Below, one piece after another: positions 8,701 through 15,501 of a DNA stretch of 64,000 nucleotides; position 1 is the first letter of the stretch; the number at the start of each line of letters is the position of its first letter. This DNA comes from Nonomuraea soli (GTDB lineage: Bacteria > Actinomycetota > Actinomycetes > Streptosporangiales > Streptosporangiaceae): assembly GCF_013761175.1 (NCBI RefSeq), contig NZ_JACDUR010000006.1, positions 496,001-560,000 on the forward strand. The letters run 5' to 3'. The notes below the pieces were generated by a model. That model was given only the letters and a program-made list of their open reading frames with translations, did no database searches and was not told where the DNA came from. The position numbers and the translations under genes were made by a program.

Positions 8701-9000
8701 GTGGTTCGCGCTCGCCCACTGCCTGCTGCCCGCGCCGCTGGCCAGCTCGGCGTTGAACAGCAGCTCCGACACCGCCTTCGCGCCCGACGCGAACCGCCAC
8801 TGCTCGTCGCCCAGCAGCGCCGTGATCGACGCGATGAACGACGACTTGCCGGCGCCGTTGGAGTCCTTCGGCCCGGCCCCCGCGACCACGATGAGAGTGC
8901 CGGGCACGGTCGGGACGGGGTGCGTGGACAGGCGCGAGATGTTGACCGCCTGTACAGCGATCAGCACCCTGTCACCGACGATGTTCTCCGTCTGCGTCAC
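5749..9000 (-). CDS. SMC-like ATPase of a condensin/Wadjet-type operon (MksB/JetC-like)
   Basis: 1083 residues. Walker A (GPKDSNGAGKSS, residues ~43-54) is at the N terminus and Walker B (LCLVLDELG, ~991-999) near the C terminus. Long Ala/Glu/Arg-rich coiled-coil arms lie between them, with a globular hinge-like zone around 530-640: the layout of SMC/Rad50-type proteins. Two oddities stand out. A Pro/Gln/His-rich insert (~110-182) interrupts the N-terminal ATPase half. The region before Walker B lacks a recognisable LSGGE-type signature, though it may be divergent. The GTG start overlaps the stop of the 69-residue gene (GTGA), so translation is coupled. The likely role is ATP-driven DNA loop extrusion or plasmid/chromosome handling with the two upstream proteins. 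The family assignment rests on architecture and operon order, not on a search. Confidence 0.8.
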   Translation of the reverse strand: MTQTENIVGDRVLIAVQAVNISRLSTHPVPTVPGTLIVVAGAGPKDSNGAGKSSFIASITALLGDEQWRFASGAKAVSELLFNAELASGAGSRQWASANHGYIVGVFGHPQHGVPAPQEAVPAHQDADAVPHDADAVPQQADTPHQQVERVPYEAEEVPPQGGAVPQQTGPGGGGDTLFEQPPAEAVTVWLKVNQEAPHLEIRWKDGVHLAAAHSEAERVARADELWASLPRSAGRRDVVARDLTKVLYGDRVRCVSFLSTSVRSKVATNLLSQPLNEISPERVFEAIAALTGLDSELELEREARRDEHARRVKAAEAGDRLAEFEAESRALVATFDRRDQARVRLAEALRCWRGRQTRRLADAAGRDEQLAAQLEGHRAAEARAVEAIALVKAEIATLKDDTMDRRLVDARRELAASQARVAKMESDRAVAENSADELRGMIPGLEETRRLADGRDVPAAERELGEARRRLNDALKALGVADREVASAQAALDDAEGGPAAAQLNALVAAGLSATGLLDALDVAEQARDDAREPVAGRDVGRDVGRGVGRDASAAGAGAHESDDGSRESAMVDTTVGLDLKGLRGWPTEHAVIVDASDLEGAARALAGLPGSVLVSSAGVSVVGAFDGVATGREARIKAAELRLHRAKDAQEEAAQAVRQAEESVAEGQQRLEGAKAGVRLAELEGRLAERRAKLAELTEALNELVPQVATAEQETSTLDFRARTRDMEIERLEGRRHRHEGERDQARDLAAQVAREREGLKLEELVHDWNGSVEGAREWIAALPEEERPRTSDEWWRIAERHFDQAFRDTFGGDDEVPEELAFLMSERAGRTSREQATFAAVCGVLASYLRGQEEYEKHQRRQIETQLSTRQRDLAAATKGAEEAAQSTAVHRAALTAAIRARLVRVAEEFEKLDTSYGGYGATLEFPVPPAPADPEQRWQWRVTPKWKRGEGQGFVPYNRRANTALMDEKAVKLVCAAAIASSGGGHLCLVLDELGRNLGKEHRREAVALFRRIGETYGITVIGALQDDMEPYAIDACGQYIKLRRSSDAMPYNEPPIIVGHDQHAERVKALAAYVDRSA
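8454..8673 (-). repeat. Pro/Gln/His-rich insert within the SMC head
   Basis: This part of the SMC-like gene encodes residues ~110-182, made of degenerate AVP/EVP-type units (for example EAVPAHQDADAVPHDADAVP). It is low-complexity and probably disordered. Such an insert inside the N-terminal ATPase half is unusual for SMC proteins. Confidence 0.6.
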
Positions 9001-9206
9001 CGCTTACCCCCGTTGCCTTTCCACCCGTCGCACCGGCGTGTCACGTCCGGCCAAGTCATCATCGTGCGGCCGCCAGTCGGCCAGGTCGTCGTAGCGCGGC
9101 TAGCGGTCGGCCAGGTCGTCGTCGTGCGGCCAGCGGTCGGCCACGCCGTCATCGTGCGGTCGCGCCCGCCCGCCGTCGTCTTGCTGGTCACCTGGTAGCT
9201 GGTCAC
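8997..9206 (-). CDS. 69-residue tandem-repeat protein, translationally coupled on both sides
   Basis: A small open frame fills the gap between the winged-helix gene and the SMC gene. Its GTG start (9206-9204) overlaps the upstream stop as GTGA, and its own TGA (8999-8997) overlaps the SMC GTG start as GTGA. Paired 4-bp overlaps are hard to explain unless it is translated. The product, 69 residues, begins MTSYQVTSKT and contains four consecutive 10-residue units with W at 22, 32, 42 and 52 (TTTTWPTASR-like), then a basic Gly-rich tail. There are no membrane segments. I do not recognise the family. It could be a small bridging subunit, or a repeat that evolved mainly to keep ribosomes moving into the SMC gene. 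Confidence 0.6.
   Translation of the reverse strand: MTSYQVTSKTTAGGRDRTMTAWPTAGRTTTTWPTASRATTTWPTGGRTMMTWPDVTRRCDGWKGNGGKR
9036..9155 (-). repeat. Four 30-bp tandem repeats inside the 69-residue gene
   Basis: Four imperfect 30-bp units (core GTCGGCCAGGTCGTCGT on the + strand) encode the four 10-residue Thr/Trp units at residues 18-57. The period is exactly 30 bp, so copy number could change without breaking the frame or the couplings at either end. Confidence 0.8.
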
Positions 9207-10978
9207 CTGGCCGCCGACCGTCGCGCTCGTACGGCCGCGGCCAGCGGGGTCTGCGGTCCCGCGGCCAGGATCAGCTCCTCCTGAAGCCGCCGCCGCGCCG
9301 CCGGAGTGAGGCGATGGAACTGCGGGCCGGGCACGTAACCGCCCGCCTCCTCGCCGGACTTCACCGTCGCGAGCAGACCGGCATGACGCAGCGTGCGCAG
9401 GGCCGACTCCAGCTCGCCGATCGGGACCTGCGTGTGACGGCGCAGCTCCTCCGCCGGGGTGGGATGAGGCGAGAGCCAGGTGTCCTCCGGCAGCACGCCC
9501 TCGGCGCGCGGGATGGCCACCGAGTGCACGAGCACCAGCGTCAGGACCGCGCGCTCGCTCTCGCCCAGCGTGGTGGCGCTCCAGCGGTCGTCATAGCCGG
9601 TGGTCCAGCGTTCGCGGTGCGGGATGAGGACGCGGCCCCGGCGGGCGAGCATGTCGGAGAGCGCCTTGCGAAGCGCCGGGTCGCGCAGGGCGGCGAAGCG
9701 GGCTTCCTGGACGGGTTCCGCGGCGTTCTCGACGGCCATGAACGCGGCGACGAGCTCGGCCCGGCTCCGCTCGTCATAGGAGTCGAGGATGTCGTCGAAG
9801 GCCGCCGACTCGCCTCCTTCGACTCGACCGCCGAGGAAGGAGCCGGGCGGCAGTGGTGGCGGCTGGGCGGCACCGGCCTCCGCCGTACCTCGACTCGCCG
9901 ACGCGGCGCCGGGCTCTGCTGTTCCTCGACTCGGGGAGGCGGCGCCGGGTGGGGGTGAAATGGGGGGTTCGGCTGCGTCGGTCGTCTCGGTGGCGGGCTT
10001 GGCGGCGACATGGGCGCCGGGCTCCGCCGTACCTCGACTCGCCGAGGCGGCGCCGGATGAGGGCGGGGGCACGTCGGTGGGCTCGGCCGGGGGCTCGGTG
10101 GTGGGCTCGGTGGCGATGGTTGGGGCGGCTCGCTCGGTGGCGACGGTGGGTTCGGTGGTGACGGCCGGCTGGGCCGTGAGTTCGACAGTGGGCGTGGTGT
10201 CGGTGGCGGGCTCGGTAATGCCAGTGGTGGGTTCCGTGGCGTTGGCGGCGGTCGTCGTTTCGACGGGGGCCGCGCTGGTGGAGTCCGTGGTGTCGGGTGC
10301 GGGTGGTGTCTCCGCAGGCGGGGAATATGGCAGGGCGCCGGCCAGTGGCTGGGGCTCCGGTAGGCGGCGGACGAGCTCCTTCAACTGCGCGTGGGCCTCC
10401 ACCGGCCAGGTCGCGCACCGGGGTCCCAGCATGACCACCCCGTCCGTGAACACCACCCATGCCGAATCGTGCATCCGCCGCAGGGCGCCGATCGCCCAGT
10501 TGCGCATCAGGTCGTCGGAGCGGCCGATCAAGGCGCGGTAGGTGTCGAGCACGAGCTCGGCAGGTGCGGGAATGCCTGGCCACGGGTCGACGGACAGGTC
10601 GCTCCAGCAGCACTTGAGGCAGGCAGCCAGCACCCGCCGGGTCTCGCCCGAGCGCTCGACGGGCATGGCGGGAATCTGGTGCTCCTCCAGCACGGAGGGT
10701 GTCGCGCCGTCGGGCCACACGCTGAGGGCCAGGCCCGTGGAGTCGGTGTGCGACAGCCGTACGGTGCCGGCGGGGGCCGGGGCGCCGGCGGCGAGGCGGA
10801 GCGGGCCGCCGGAGCGGATCAGGACGTGCGCGTGGGTGACATCGGAGGAGACGGAGGCGGGAGGCGGGGCGGAAGGCGACGCGGAGACCGTGGCGGAGGG
10901 CGAGGCGGAAACCGAGGCGGGCGCGGGGGCCGAGGCCGAGGGGCGGCGGGTGGGCGGCTGGGGGGCGTCGGTGGTCAT
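9203..10978 (-). CDS. Winged-helix protein with long low-complexity linker (MksE/JetB position)
   Basis: 591 residues starting at the ATG at 10978, which overlaps the kleisin-like stop as ATGA. In order: an Ala/Ser/Pro-rich start (1-~45); a folded segment of ~150 residues containing CLKCCW and NWAIGALRRMH; a Pro/Thr/Glu/Ala-rich linker of ~180 residues with three SRGTAE-containing repeats; and a C-terminal helical/winged-helix-like part (SRAELVAAFMAVENA... then ELRRHTQVPIGELESALRTL and a turn GGYVPG). Its place between kleisin-like and SMC genes is that of MksE or JetB, the kleisin-binding winged-helix subunit. Family members are usually 200-400 residues, so this one is enlarged mainly by linker. 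It ends in a GTGA overlap with the next gene. Confidence 0.65.
   Translation of the reverse strand: MTTDAPQPPTRRPSASAPAPASVSASPSATVSASPSAPPPASVSSDVTHAHVLIRSGGPLRLAAGAPAPAGTVRLSHTDSTGLALSVWPDGATPSVLEEHQIPAMPVERSGETRRVLAACLKCCWSDLSVDPWPGIPAPAELVLDTYRALIGRSDDLMRNWAIGALRRMHDSAWVVFTDGVVMLGPRCATWPVEAHAQLKELVRRLPEPQPLAGALPYSPPAETPPAPDTTDSTSAAPVETTTAANATEPTTGITEPATDTTPTVELTAQPAVTTEPTVATERAAPTIATEPTTEPPAEPTDVPPPSSGAASASRGTAEPGAHVAAKPATETTDAAEPPISPPPGAASPSRGTAEPGAASASRGTAEAGAAQPPPLPPGSFLGGRVEGGESAAFDDILDSYDERSRAELVAAFMAVENAAEPVQEARFAALRDPALRKALSDMLARRGRVLIPHRERWTTGYDDRWSATTLGESERAVLTLVLVHSVAIPRAEGVLPEDTWLSPHPTPAEELRRHTQVPIGELESALRTLRHAGLLATVKSGEEAGGYVPGPQFHRLTPAARRRLQEELILAAGPQTPLAAAVRARRSAAR
9875..10054 (-). 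repeat. Three 36-bp repeats in the linker of the winged-helix gene
   Basis: Near-identical 36-bp units lie at 9875-9910, 9911-9946 and 10019-10054 (shared core CCTCGACTCG). They encode GAASxSRGTAE-type segments in the Pro/Thr-rich linker. In-frame expansion of a flexible linker is the simplest explanation. Confidence 0.75.
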
Positions 10979-12171
10979 GCGTCCTCCCTCTCGAGGAACC
11001 CGTGCGACAACCACGTCGGCTCCCCCTCGGGCCGCACCGACAGGGTGTCGGTCCACACCAGCCGGTAGGGCAGCTCGGGCCGCAGGTCGATCGTGGTGAG
11101 GTCGGCGAGCAGCCGCCGGACCGACGGCCAGTCGGCGCCGATGACGTCGGCCAGCGCCACCTTCGGCGACGGCCCGAGGAGCGTCTCGGCCAGGGTGATG
11201 AGGCGTTCGTTGCCCGGTGGTTCGGCCAGGGACGAGGAGGGGCCGGGGTCGGGCAGGGCGGAGCGCGGGGGAGTGGGCTGGGCGGGTGCGGGGCGCGGGG
11301 CCTCGTCGACGGCGCGGGCGATGGCCGCTGGATCGTGCCAAGGCGCGGGGGCGTCGAACAGGAACCCGTCGAGCACTCCCGCGAGCGTGGAGCGGGAGGC
11401 GGTCTGGGCGAAGGTGCGCCAGGTCTCGGTGGGCAGCAACGTGAGGTTGCGGGTGGTGCCGGCGGAGTCGGCCAGGCGTCCGGCGGCGCGGCGGGAGGCG
11501 TCGCTGTAGGAGTAGATCGCGGCGCGAAGTTCGGTGCAGACGCGGTCGAGCGCGGGCCAGCGGGTGAGGATGGTGGCGTGGAGCCCCTGGGCGCGCTGGG
11601 CGATCTCTTCCGTGCCCCACAGCTTGGGCGCCTGTTCGCGCAGCTCCTCGATGGTGCCGGTGGTGAGCGTGATGAGCTCCAGGGCCCACAGCCGGAAGGC
11701 GCGGGTGAGGTTGGCGGCCGACTGCCGCGCTTCCTCCATGGTGGTGCGGGGGTCGGCGACGTTGAGGTCTTCGAGGGCCAGCAGCCGGTGCATCTCGGAC
11801 TGGCCGCCGTCGTCCATCATGCGCCGGATGAACATGAGCCCGACGACGCTGGTGAAGGACGCGCGGTAGCGCAGCTGGTTGGGCTTGGGGAAGACCTCGC
11901 GGATGGCGCCGAGCGAGCGCAGCACGCGCAGGCGGTTCTCGAACTGGTCGGAGGGGTAGGCGCGGCACACGAAGCGCATCTGCTCGTGGGTCAGCCACTC
12001 CTCGCCGGCTTCGGCGAACGCCGCGAACAGGGTTTCCGCGATGTCGACCAGGGCGGGGTCGTCGACGACCGCGCCGCCGTCGCGGGCCAGCGCGGCGAAC
12101 ATGCGGCGATAGGTCGACAGGACCGCCTCGTCGGACAGGGCGGCGTCGAGGGTCAGGAGCTCCTCAGGCAC
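10975..12171 (-). CDS. Kleisin-like first gene of the SMC operon (MksF/JetA position)
   Basis: 398 residues with the start placed at GTG 12171. The frame continues to 12246, but the extra codons (TTT, CTA, CAA, AGA, TTG, TTA) are foreign to this genome's usage and the DNA there is AT-richer. TACCTT at 12184-12179 lies 7 nt before the GTG, so the mRNA is probably leaderless. The N-terminal ~130 residues look like a winged-helix/helical domain (LTHEQMRFVCRAYPSDQFENRL, LRSLGAIREV). A long helical middle (residues ~130-260) is followed by a Pro-rich linker and a small C-terminal domain. That fits a kleisin-type subunit joining SMC heads, by position and shape only. It ends in an ATGA overlap with the next gene. 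Confidence 0.6.
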   Translation of the reverse strand: MPEELLTLDAALSDEAVLSTYRRMFAALARDGGAVVDDPALVDIAETLFAAFAEAGEEWLTHEQMRFVCRAYPSDQFENRLRVLRSLGAIREVFPKPNQLRYRASFTSVVGLMFIRRMMDDGGQSEMHRLLALEDLNVADPRTTMEEARQSAANLTRAFRLWALELITLTTGTIEELREQAPKLWGTEEIAQRAQGLHATILTRWPALDRVCTELRAAIYSYSDASRRAAGRLADSAGTTRNLTLLPTETWRTFAQTASRSTLAGVLDGFLFDAPAPWHDPAAIARAVDEAPRPAPAQPTPPRSALPDPGPSSSLAEPPGNERLITLAETLLGPSPKVALADVIGADWPSVRRLLADLTTIDLRPELPYRLVWTDTLSVRPEGEPTWLSHGFLEREDA

Positions 12172-12178
12172 GGGCTCT

Positions 12179-12262
12179 AAGGTACGGCCTGCGTCCGACA
12201 ATCTCAGACGCCGTTGACCCGATAGGGAAAACATAGCGGCCTGCACTACAACTGACCGCTAT
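12179..12262. promoter_or_regulatory. Divergent promoter region: -10 for the SMC operon plus inverted repeat
   Basis: On the minus strand TACCTT (12184-12179) is placed for a leaderless start at GTG 12171; no good -35 is visible. ATAGCGG (12233-12239) and CCGCTAT (12256-12262) form an inverted repeat with a 16-nt spacer between the SMC operon and the divergent FN3 gene. It may be an operator acting on either side. Confidence 0.4.
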
Positions 12263-12316
12263 CGTTTCCTCCGTTGTTTGGGGGATAAATCAGGATATTG
12301 ACGGGGTGGGTGACGG

Positions 12317-14497
12317 ATGGGGATCCGTGCGCTCCGCGGGGACAGAGCGACGGCCACGATCGCCGCCGTCGTCGTCGCGGGATTAGTGGTCGCCGCAGCG
12401 ATCTTCGGTGTTGGCGTCTCCAGCGCCAACCCCAAGCTCGCCGACGTCGGCGCCTGGTTGTGGACGCAGCTGCGCGGCAAGGTCGTGCACGTCAACGGCC
12501 TGTCCGGTGAGGTCGACGGCTACATCGACCACAAGGCGGGCAAGCAGCTCAAGGTCGTCCAGGACGGCGGCAACGTGCTGCTCGTCGACGAGTCCACCGG
12601 GTTCGTCAGCCGCATCGAGCCCAGCCAGCTCGACGTCGCCCAGACCCGCAACTTCGGCGCGGCGGGCCTGCAGCTCGTGCTGTCAGGCCCGAGCGCCTAC
12701 GCGGTCAACCCGGCGGGCACGGTCCAGCAGATCGACCCGCTGACGCTCAACTCCGTCGGCACGCCGGTCGCGCTGCCCGGCCCGCTGGGAGCCGCCCGCA
12801 TCGACGGCGGCGGACGCCTGTGGGTGCCCGTCACCGCCAAGGGCGAGGCCGTACCGGTGAGCGCGGGCGTGGCCGAGCGCCCGGTCAAGGTCGGCGAGCC
12901 CGGCGAGGAGCTGTCGATCACGATCGCCGGCGGCCTGCCGGTGATCGTCAACACCCGCGCCGCGACGGCGGTCGTCATCGGCGCCGACGGCGGGGCGGGC
13001 GAGATCACCCTGCCCAAGGAGGTCGCCCAGGCGGCCAAGGGCGGCGTGCTGGCGCCCGCCACCACCGAGGGCAGCCTGGTGCCGCTCCTGTCGCCGGGAC
13101 CCGACGGCCTGCTGGTCGTCATCGACACCATGTCGAACGCGGTGCTCACCACCAAGCTCCCCGCCAAGGACCCGCTGGAGCTGGGCGTGCCGCAGGTGCT
13201 CGGCAGCCGCGTCTACGTGCCCGACTCCAGCACCGGCGGGCTCATCGTGTGGGACAGCGCGGCCAAGGGCGCGCCCACCACGCTGCAGGTGGCCGACCAG
13301 CCGGGCCCGCTGGAGGTCTTCGTCAAGGACGGCCTGCTGTGGGCCAACGACCAGGGCGGCGACCGGGCGGTCGTGATCGACCCCGAAGGGCGCAAGCACG
13401 CGATCGACAAGGACGACACCGACGTCCCGGGGCCCACGAACACCCCCAAGCCGACGCCGACGCCCAAGCCGGAGCCGACGCGCGACAACCACGACCAGAA
13501 CCCGACCGGCCGTCCCGACCCGACCAAGAAGGCCGACGACGACGAGGGCGAGCCGTCGAAGAAGCCCAAGAAGCCGACGCCCACGGCCACCCCCACCCCG
13601 ACGGAGTCGCCGACCCCCACTCCCTCGCCCACCGAGTCGCCCACCCCGACGCAGAGCCCGTCACCGAGCCCCAGCCCCACGCCCACCCCGCCGGGCAAGC
13701 CCGGCTCCGTGAGCGCCAGGTCGGGACCGGGCAAAATCGACGTGAACTTCAGCCCGTCGACCGGCGGCAAGGTCACCAAGTACACGCTCAAGGGAGCGGG
13801 CGGCGACGTCACGCCCTCGTCCGTCGACGCGGACGGGCCGTTCCAGTTCGAGGTCAAGGGCGGCGACTGCGCCAAGGAGTACACCTTCGTCGTCGTCGCC
13901 CACTGGGAGGGCGGCGAGATCGAGTCCGACCCGAGCGCGGGCGCGCGCCCCTGTGTCGCGCCCGGCGCCCCGTCGGGCTTCAAGGCGACCGCGAAGAACC
14001 GGGGAGCGGACCTGAGCTGGTCGGCCCCGGCGAACGCGGGCAACGACGTGACCTACGTGTTGTCGGGGGCGGCGTCCAAGGAGCTGAAGGAGACCTCGTT
14101 CAGCGTCGGGGACCTGGCCAACAACAAGCAGTACGAGTTCAAGCTGAAGGCGAAGAACGAGGCGGGGGAGAGCCCGGAGGCGGCCTCGGCGACGGCCGAC
14201 CTCACCTATCCGCGAAACGCGTACTCCAACGCCCACAACGACCAGACGAACTCGCTGATCAGGTGCAGCCCGTCGGGGTCGGGCGACTGCGGCAGCATCC
14301 CCAAGGGCACCTACCAGTCGATCACCGTCATCTGCCAGGCCAGGGGCAAGTCCGTGACCGAGGACCAATCCGGTGAGACCAGCGACATCTGGGACCGCAT
14401 CGAGTGGAACGGCGGCACGGCGTACATCAGCGACACCCTGATGCGCACCCCCAGAGGCGGCTTCCCCGCCGCCCCGCTGTTCGAGTGCACCGACTAG
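12317..14497 (+). CDS. Membrane-anchored fibronectin type III protein
   Basis: 726 residues. One hydrophobic helix (13-~36) with few residues before it anchors the protein, with the bulk outside the cell. Residues ~60-370 form repeated short beta segments ending in WV, WAND and similar motifs, suggesting a beta-propeller. A Pro/Thr/Lys linker (~375-460) follows, then two FN3 domains (~461-550 and ~550-640) and a C-terminal ~80-residue domain with paired cysteines (IRCSPS, DCGS, VICQAR, FECTD). It is the first gene of an operon with MoxR, DUF58 and a TgpA-like protein (7 bp to the next gene), which points to an envelope assembly or surface role. No enzyme motif was seen. Confidence 0.8.
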   Translation: MGIRALRGDRATATIAAVVVAGLVVAAAIFGVGVSSANPKLADVGAWLWTQLRGKVVHVNGLSGEVDGYIDHKAGKQLKVVQDGGNVLLVDESTGFVSRIEPSQLDVAQTRNFGAAGLQLVLSGPSAYAVNPAGTVQQIDPLTLNSVGTPVALPGPLGAARIDGGGRLWVPVTAKGEAVPVSAGVAERPVKVGEPGEELSITIAGGLPVIVNTRAATAVVIGADGGAGEITLPKEVAQAAKGGVLAPATTEGSLVPLLSPGPDGLLVVIDTMSNAVLTTKLPAKDPLELGVPQVLGSRVYVPDSSTGGLIVWDSAAKGAPTTLQVADQPGPLEVFVKDGLLWANDQGGDRAVVIDPEGRKHAIDKDDTDVPGPTNTPKPTPTPKPEPTRDNHDQNPTGRPDPTKKADDDEGEPSKKPKKPTPTATPTPTESPTPTPSPTESPTPTQSPSPSPSPTPTPPGKPGSVSARSGPGKIDVNFSPSTGGKVTKYTLKGAGGDVTPSSVDADGPFQFEVKGGDCAKEYTFVVVAHWEGGEIESDPSAGARPCVAPGAPSGFKATAKNRGADLSWSAPANAGNDVTYVLSGAASKELKETSFSVGDLANNKQYEFKLKAKNEAGESPEAASATADLTYPRNAYSNAHNDQTNSLIRCSPSGSGDCGSIPKGTYQSITVICQARGKSVTEDQSGETSDIWDRIEWNGGTAYISDTLMRTPRGGFPAAPLFECTD

Positions 14498-14504
14498 GAG
14501 AGTC

Positions 14505-15500
14505 TTGTCCATCCAGTACGGCGAGCAGACCAGCCATGCCTACCAGCAGCAGGAGCTGGCGGCCCACTTCGCCCAGCGTTTCCAGCACCTGGCCCAGAAC
14601 ATCGAGCGTGTCATCCGCGGCAAGCGCGAGGCCGTCGAGCTCGCCCTGATCTGCCTGCTCGCCGAGGGTCACCTGCTCGTCGAGGACGTCCCCGGCACCG
14701 GCAAGACGACGCTGGCCAGGAGCCTGGCCGCCAGCGTGGACGCCCTCTACCGCCGCATCCAGTTCACTCCCGACCTGCTGCCCAGCGACATCACCGGCGT
14801 GTCGATCTTCAACCAGGCGCACCAGAGGTTCGAGTTCCACCAGGGCCCGGTCTTCGCCAACATTGTGCTCGGCGACGAGATCAACCGGGCCTCGCCCAAG
14901 ACCCAGGCGGCGCTGCTGGAGGTCATGGAGGAGCGGCGGGTGACGGTCGACGCCGAGCCGCATGCCGTACCGCGGCCGTTCCTGGTGGTCGCGACGCAGA
15001 ACCCGGTCGACATGGACGGCACCTATCCGCTGCCGGAGGCGCAGCTCGACCGGTTCCTGATGAAGATCTCCGTCGGCTACCCCGATCACCAGCACGAGGT
15101 CGAGGTGCTCAAGGGCATGCCGTCGGGCCCGCCCGTCGAGCAGTTGCCGGTGGTGGCCAGGGCGGCCGACGTGGCCGGGATGATCGACTTCGCGACCCGG
15201 ATCTTCGTGGCCGACCCGGTCTACGACTACATCGTGGCGATCGTGGCCGCGACGCGGCACAGCCCGTACACCAAGCTCGGTGCGAGCCCGCGCGCCAGCC
15301 TGGCGCTGCTGCGGGCGGCCAGGGTGAAGGCGGCCGCGGCGGGACGCCACTTCGTCATCCCCGAGGACATCAAGGCCCTGGCGATCCCGGTGATCGCCCA
15401 CCGCCTCCTGCTGACTGCTGACGCGGAGCTGAACGACCGCACGGCGCCTGATGTGCTGGGCGAGATCCTCGCCGGGGTGCCGGTGCCGCAGGCGGCCTAG
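14505..15500 (+). CDS. MoxR-family AAA+ ATPase
   Basis: 331 residues with Walker A (EDVPGTGKTTLAR), Walker B with the MoxR-type GDEINRASPKTQAALLE, sensor 1 (ATQNP) and the PLPEAQLDRFL box. These are diagnostic for MoxR ATPases (AAA_3 plus a C-terminal lid). Such proteins act as chaperones for metal insertion or complex assembly, usually with VWA or DUF58 partners, and here the DUF58 gene follows directly. The start is a TTG at 14505 with GGAG 4 nt upstream; no better in-frame start precedes the conserved N terminus. The gene lies 7 bp after the FN3 gene and 1 bp before the DUF58 ATG. Confidence 0.93.
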   Translation: MSIQYGEQTSHAYQQQELAAHFAQRFQHLAQNIERVIRGKREAVELALICLLAEGHLLVEDVPGTGKTTLARSLAASVDALYRRIQFTPDLLPSDITGVSIFNQAHQRFEFHQGPVFANIVLGDEINRASPKTQAALLEVMEERRVTVDAEPHAVPRPFLVVATQNPVDMDGTYPLPEAQLDRFLMKISVGYPDHQHEVEVLKGMPSGPPVEQLPVVARAADVAGMIDFATRIFVADPVYDYIVAIVAATRHSPYTKLGASPRASLALLRAARVKAAAAGRHFVIPEDIKALAIPVIAHRLLLTADAELNDRTAPDVLGEILAGVPVPQAA

Positions 15501-15501
15501 G

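Noticed and set aside
3187..9198. A 2003-codon open frame on the + strand
   Set aside because: It is a stop-free shadow opposite and out of frame with the citrate synthase, ThrE-like and SMC-like genes. Its translation is Arg/Pro/His-rich low-complexity with no domains.
5749..12171. A complete Wadjet (JetABCD) defence system
   Set aside because: No JetD-like Toprim nuclease gene is present on either side, and the subunit identities rest on architecture only.
12172..12246. N-terminal extension of the kleisin-like gene, containing a TTA codon (possible bldA control)
   Set aside because: The extra codons are rare-codon-rich and AT-rich, and a -10 box lies within them, so the region is read as promoter and not coding.
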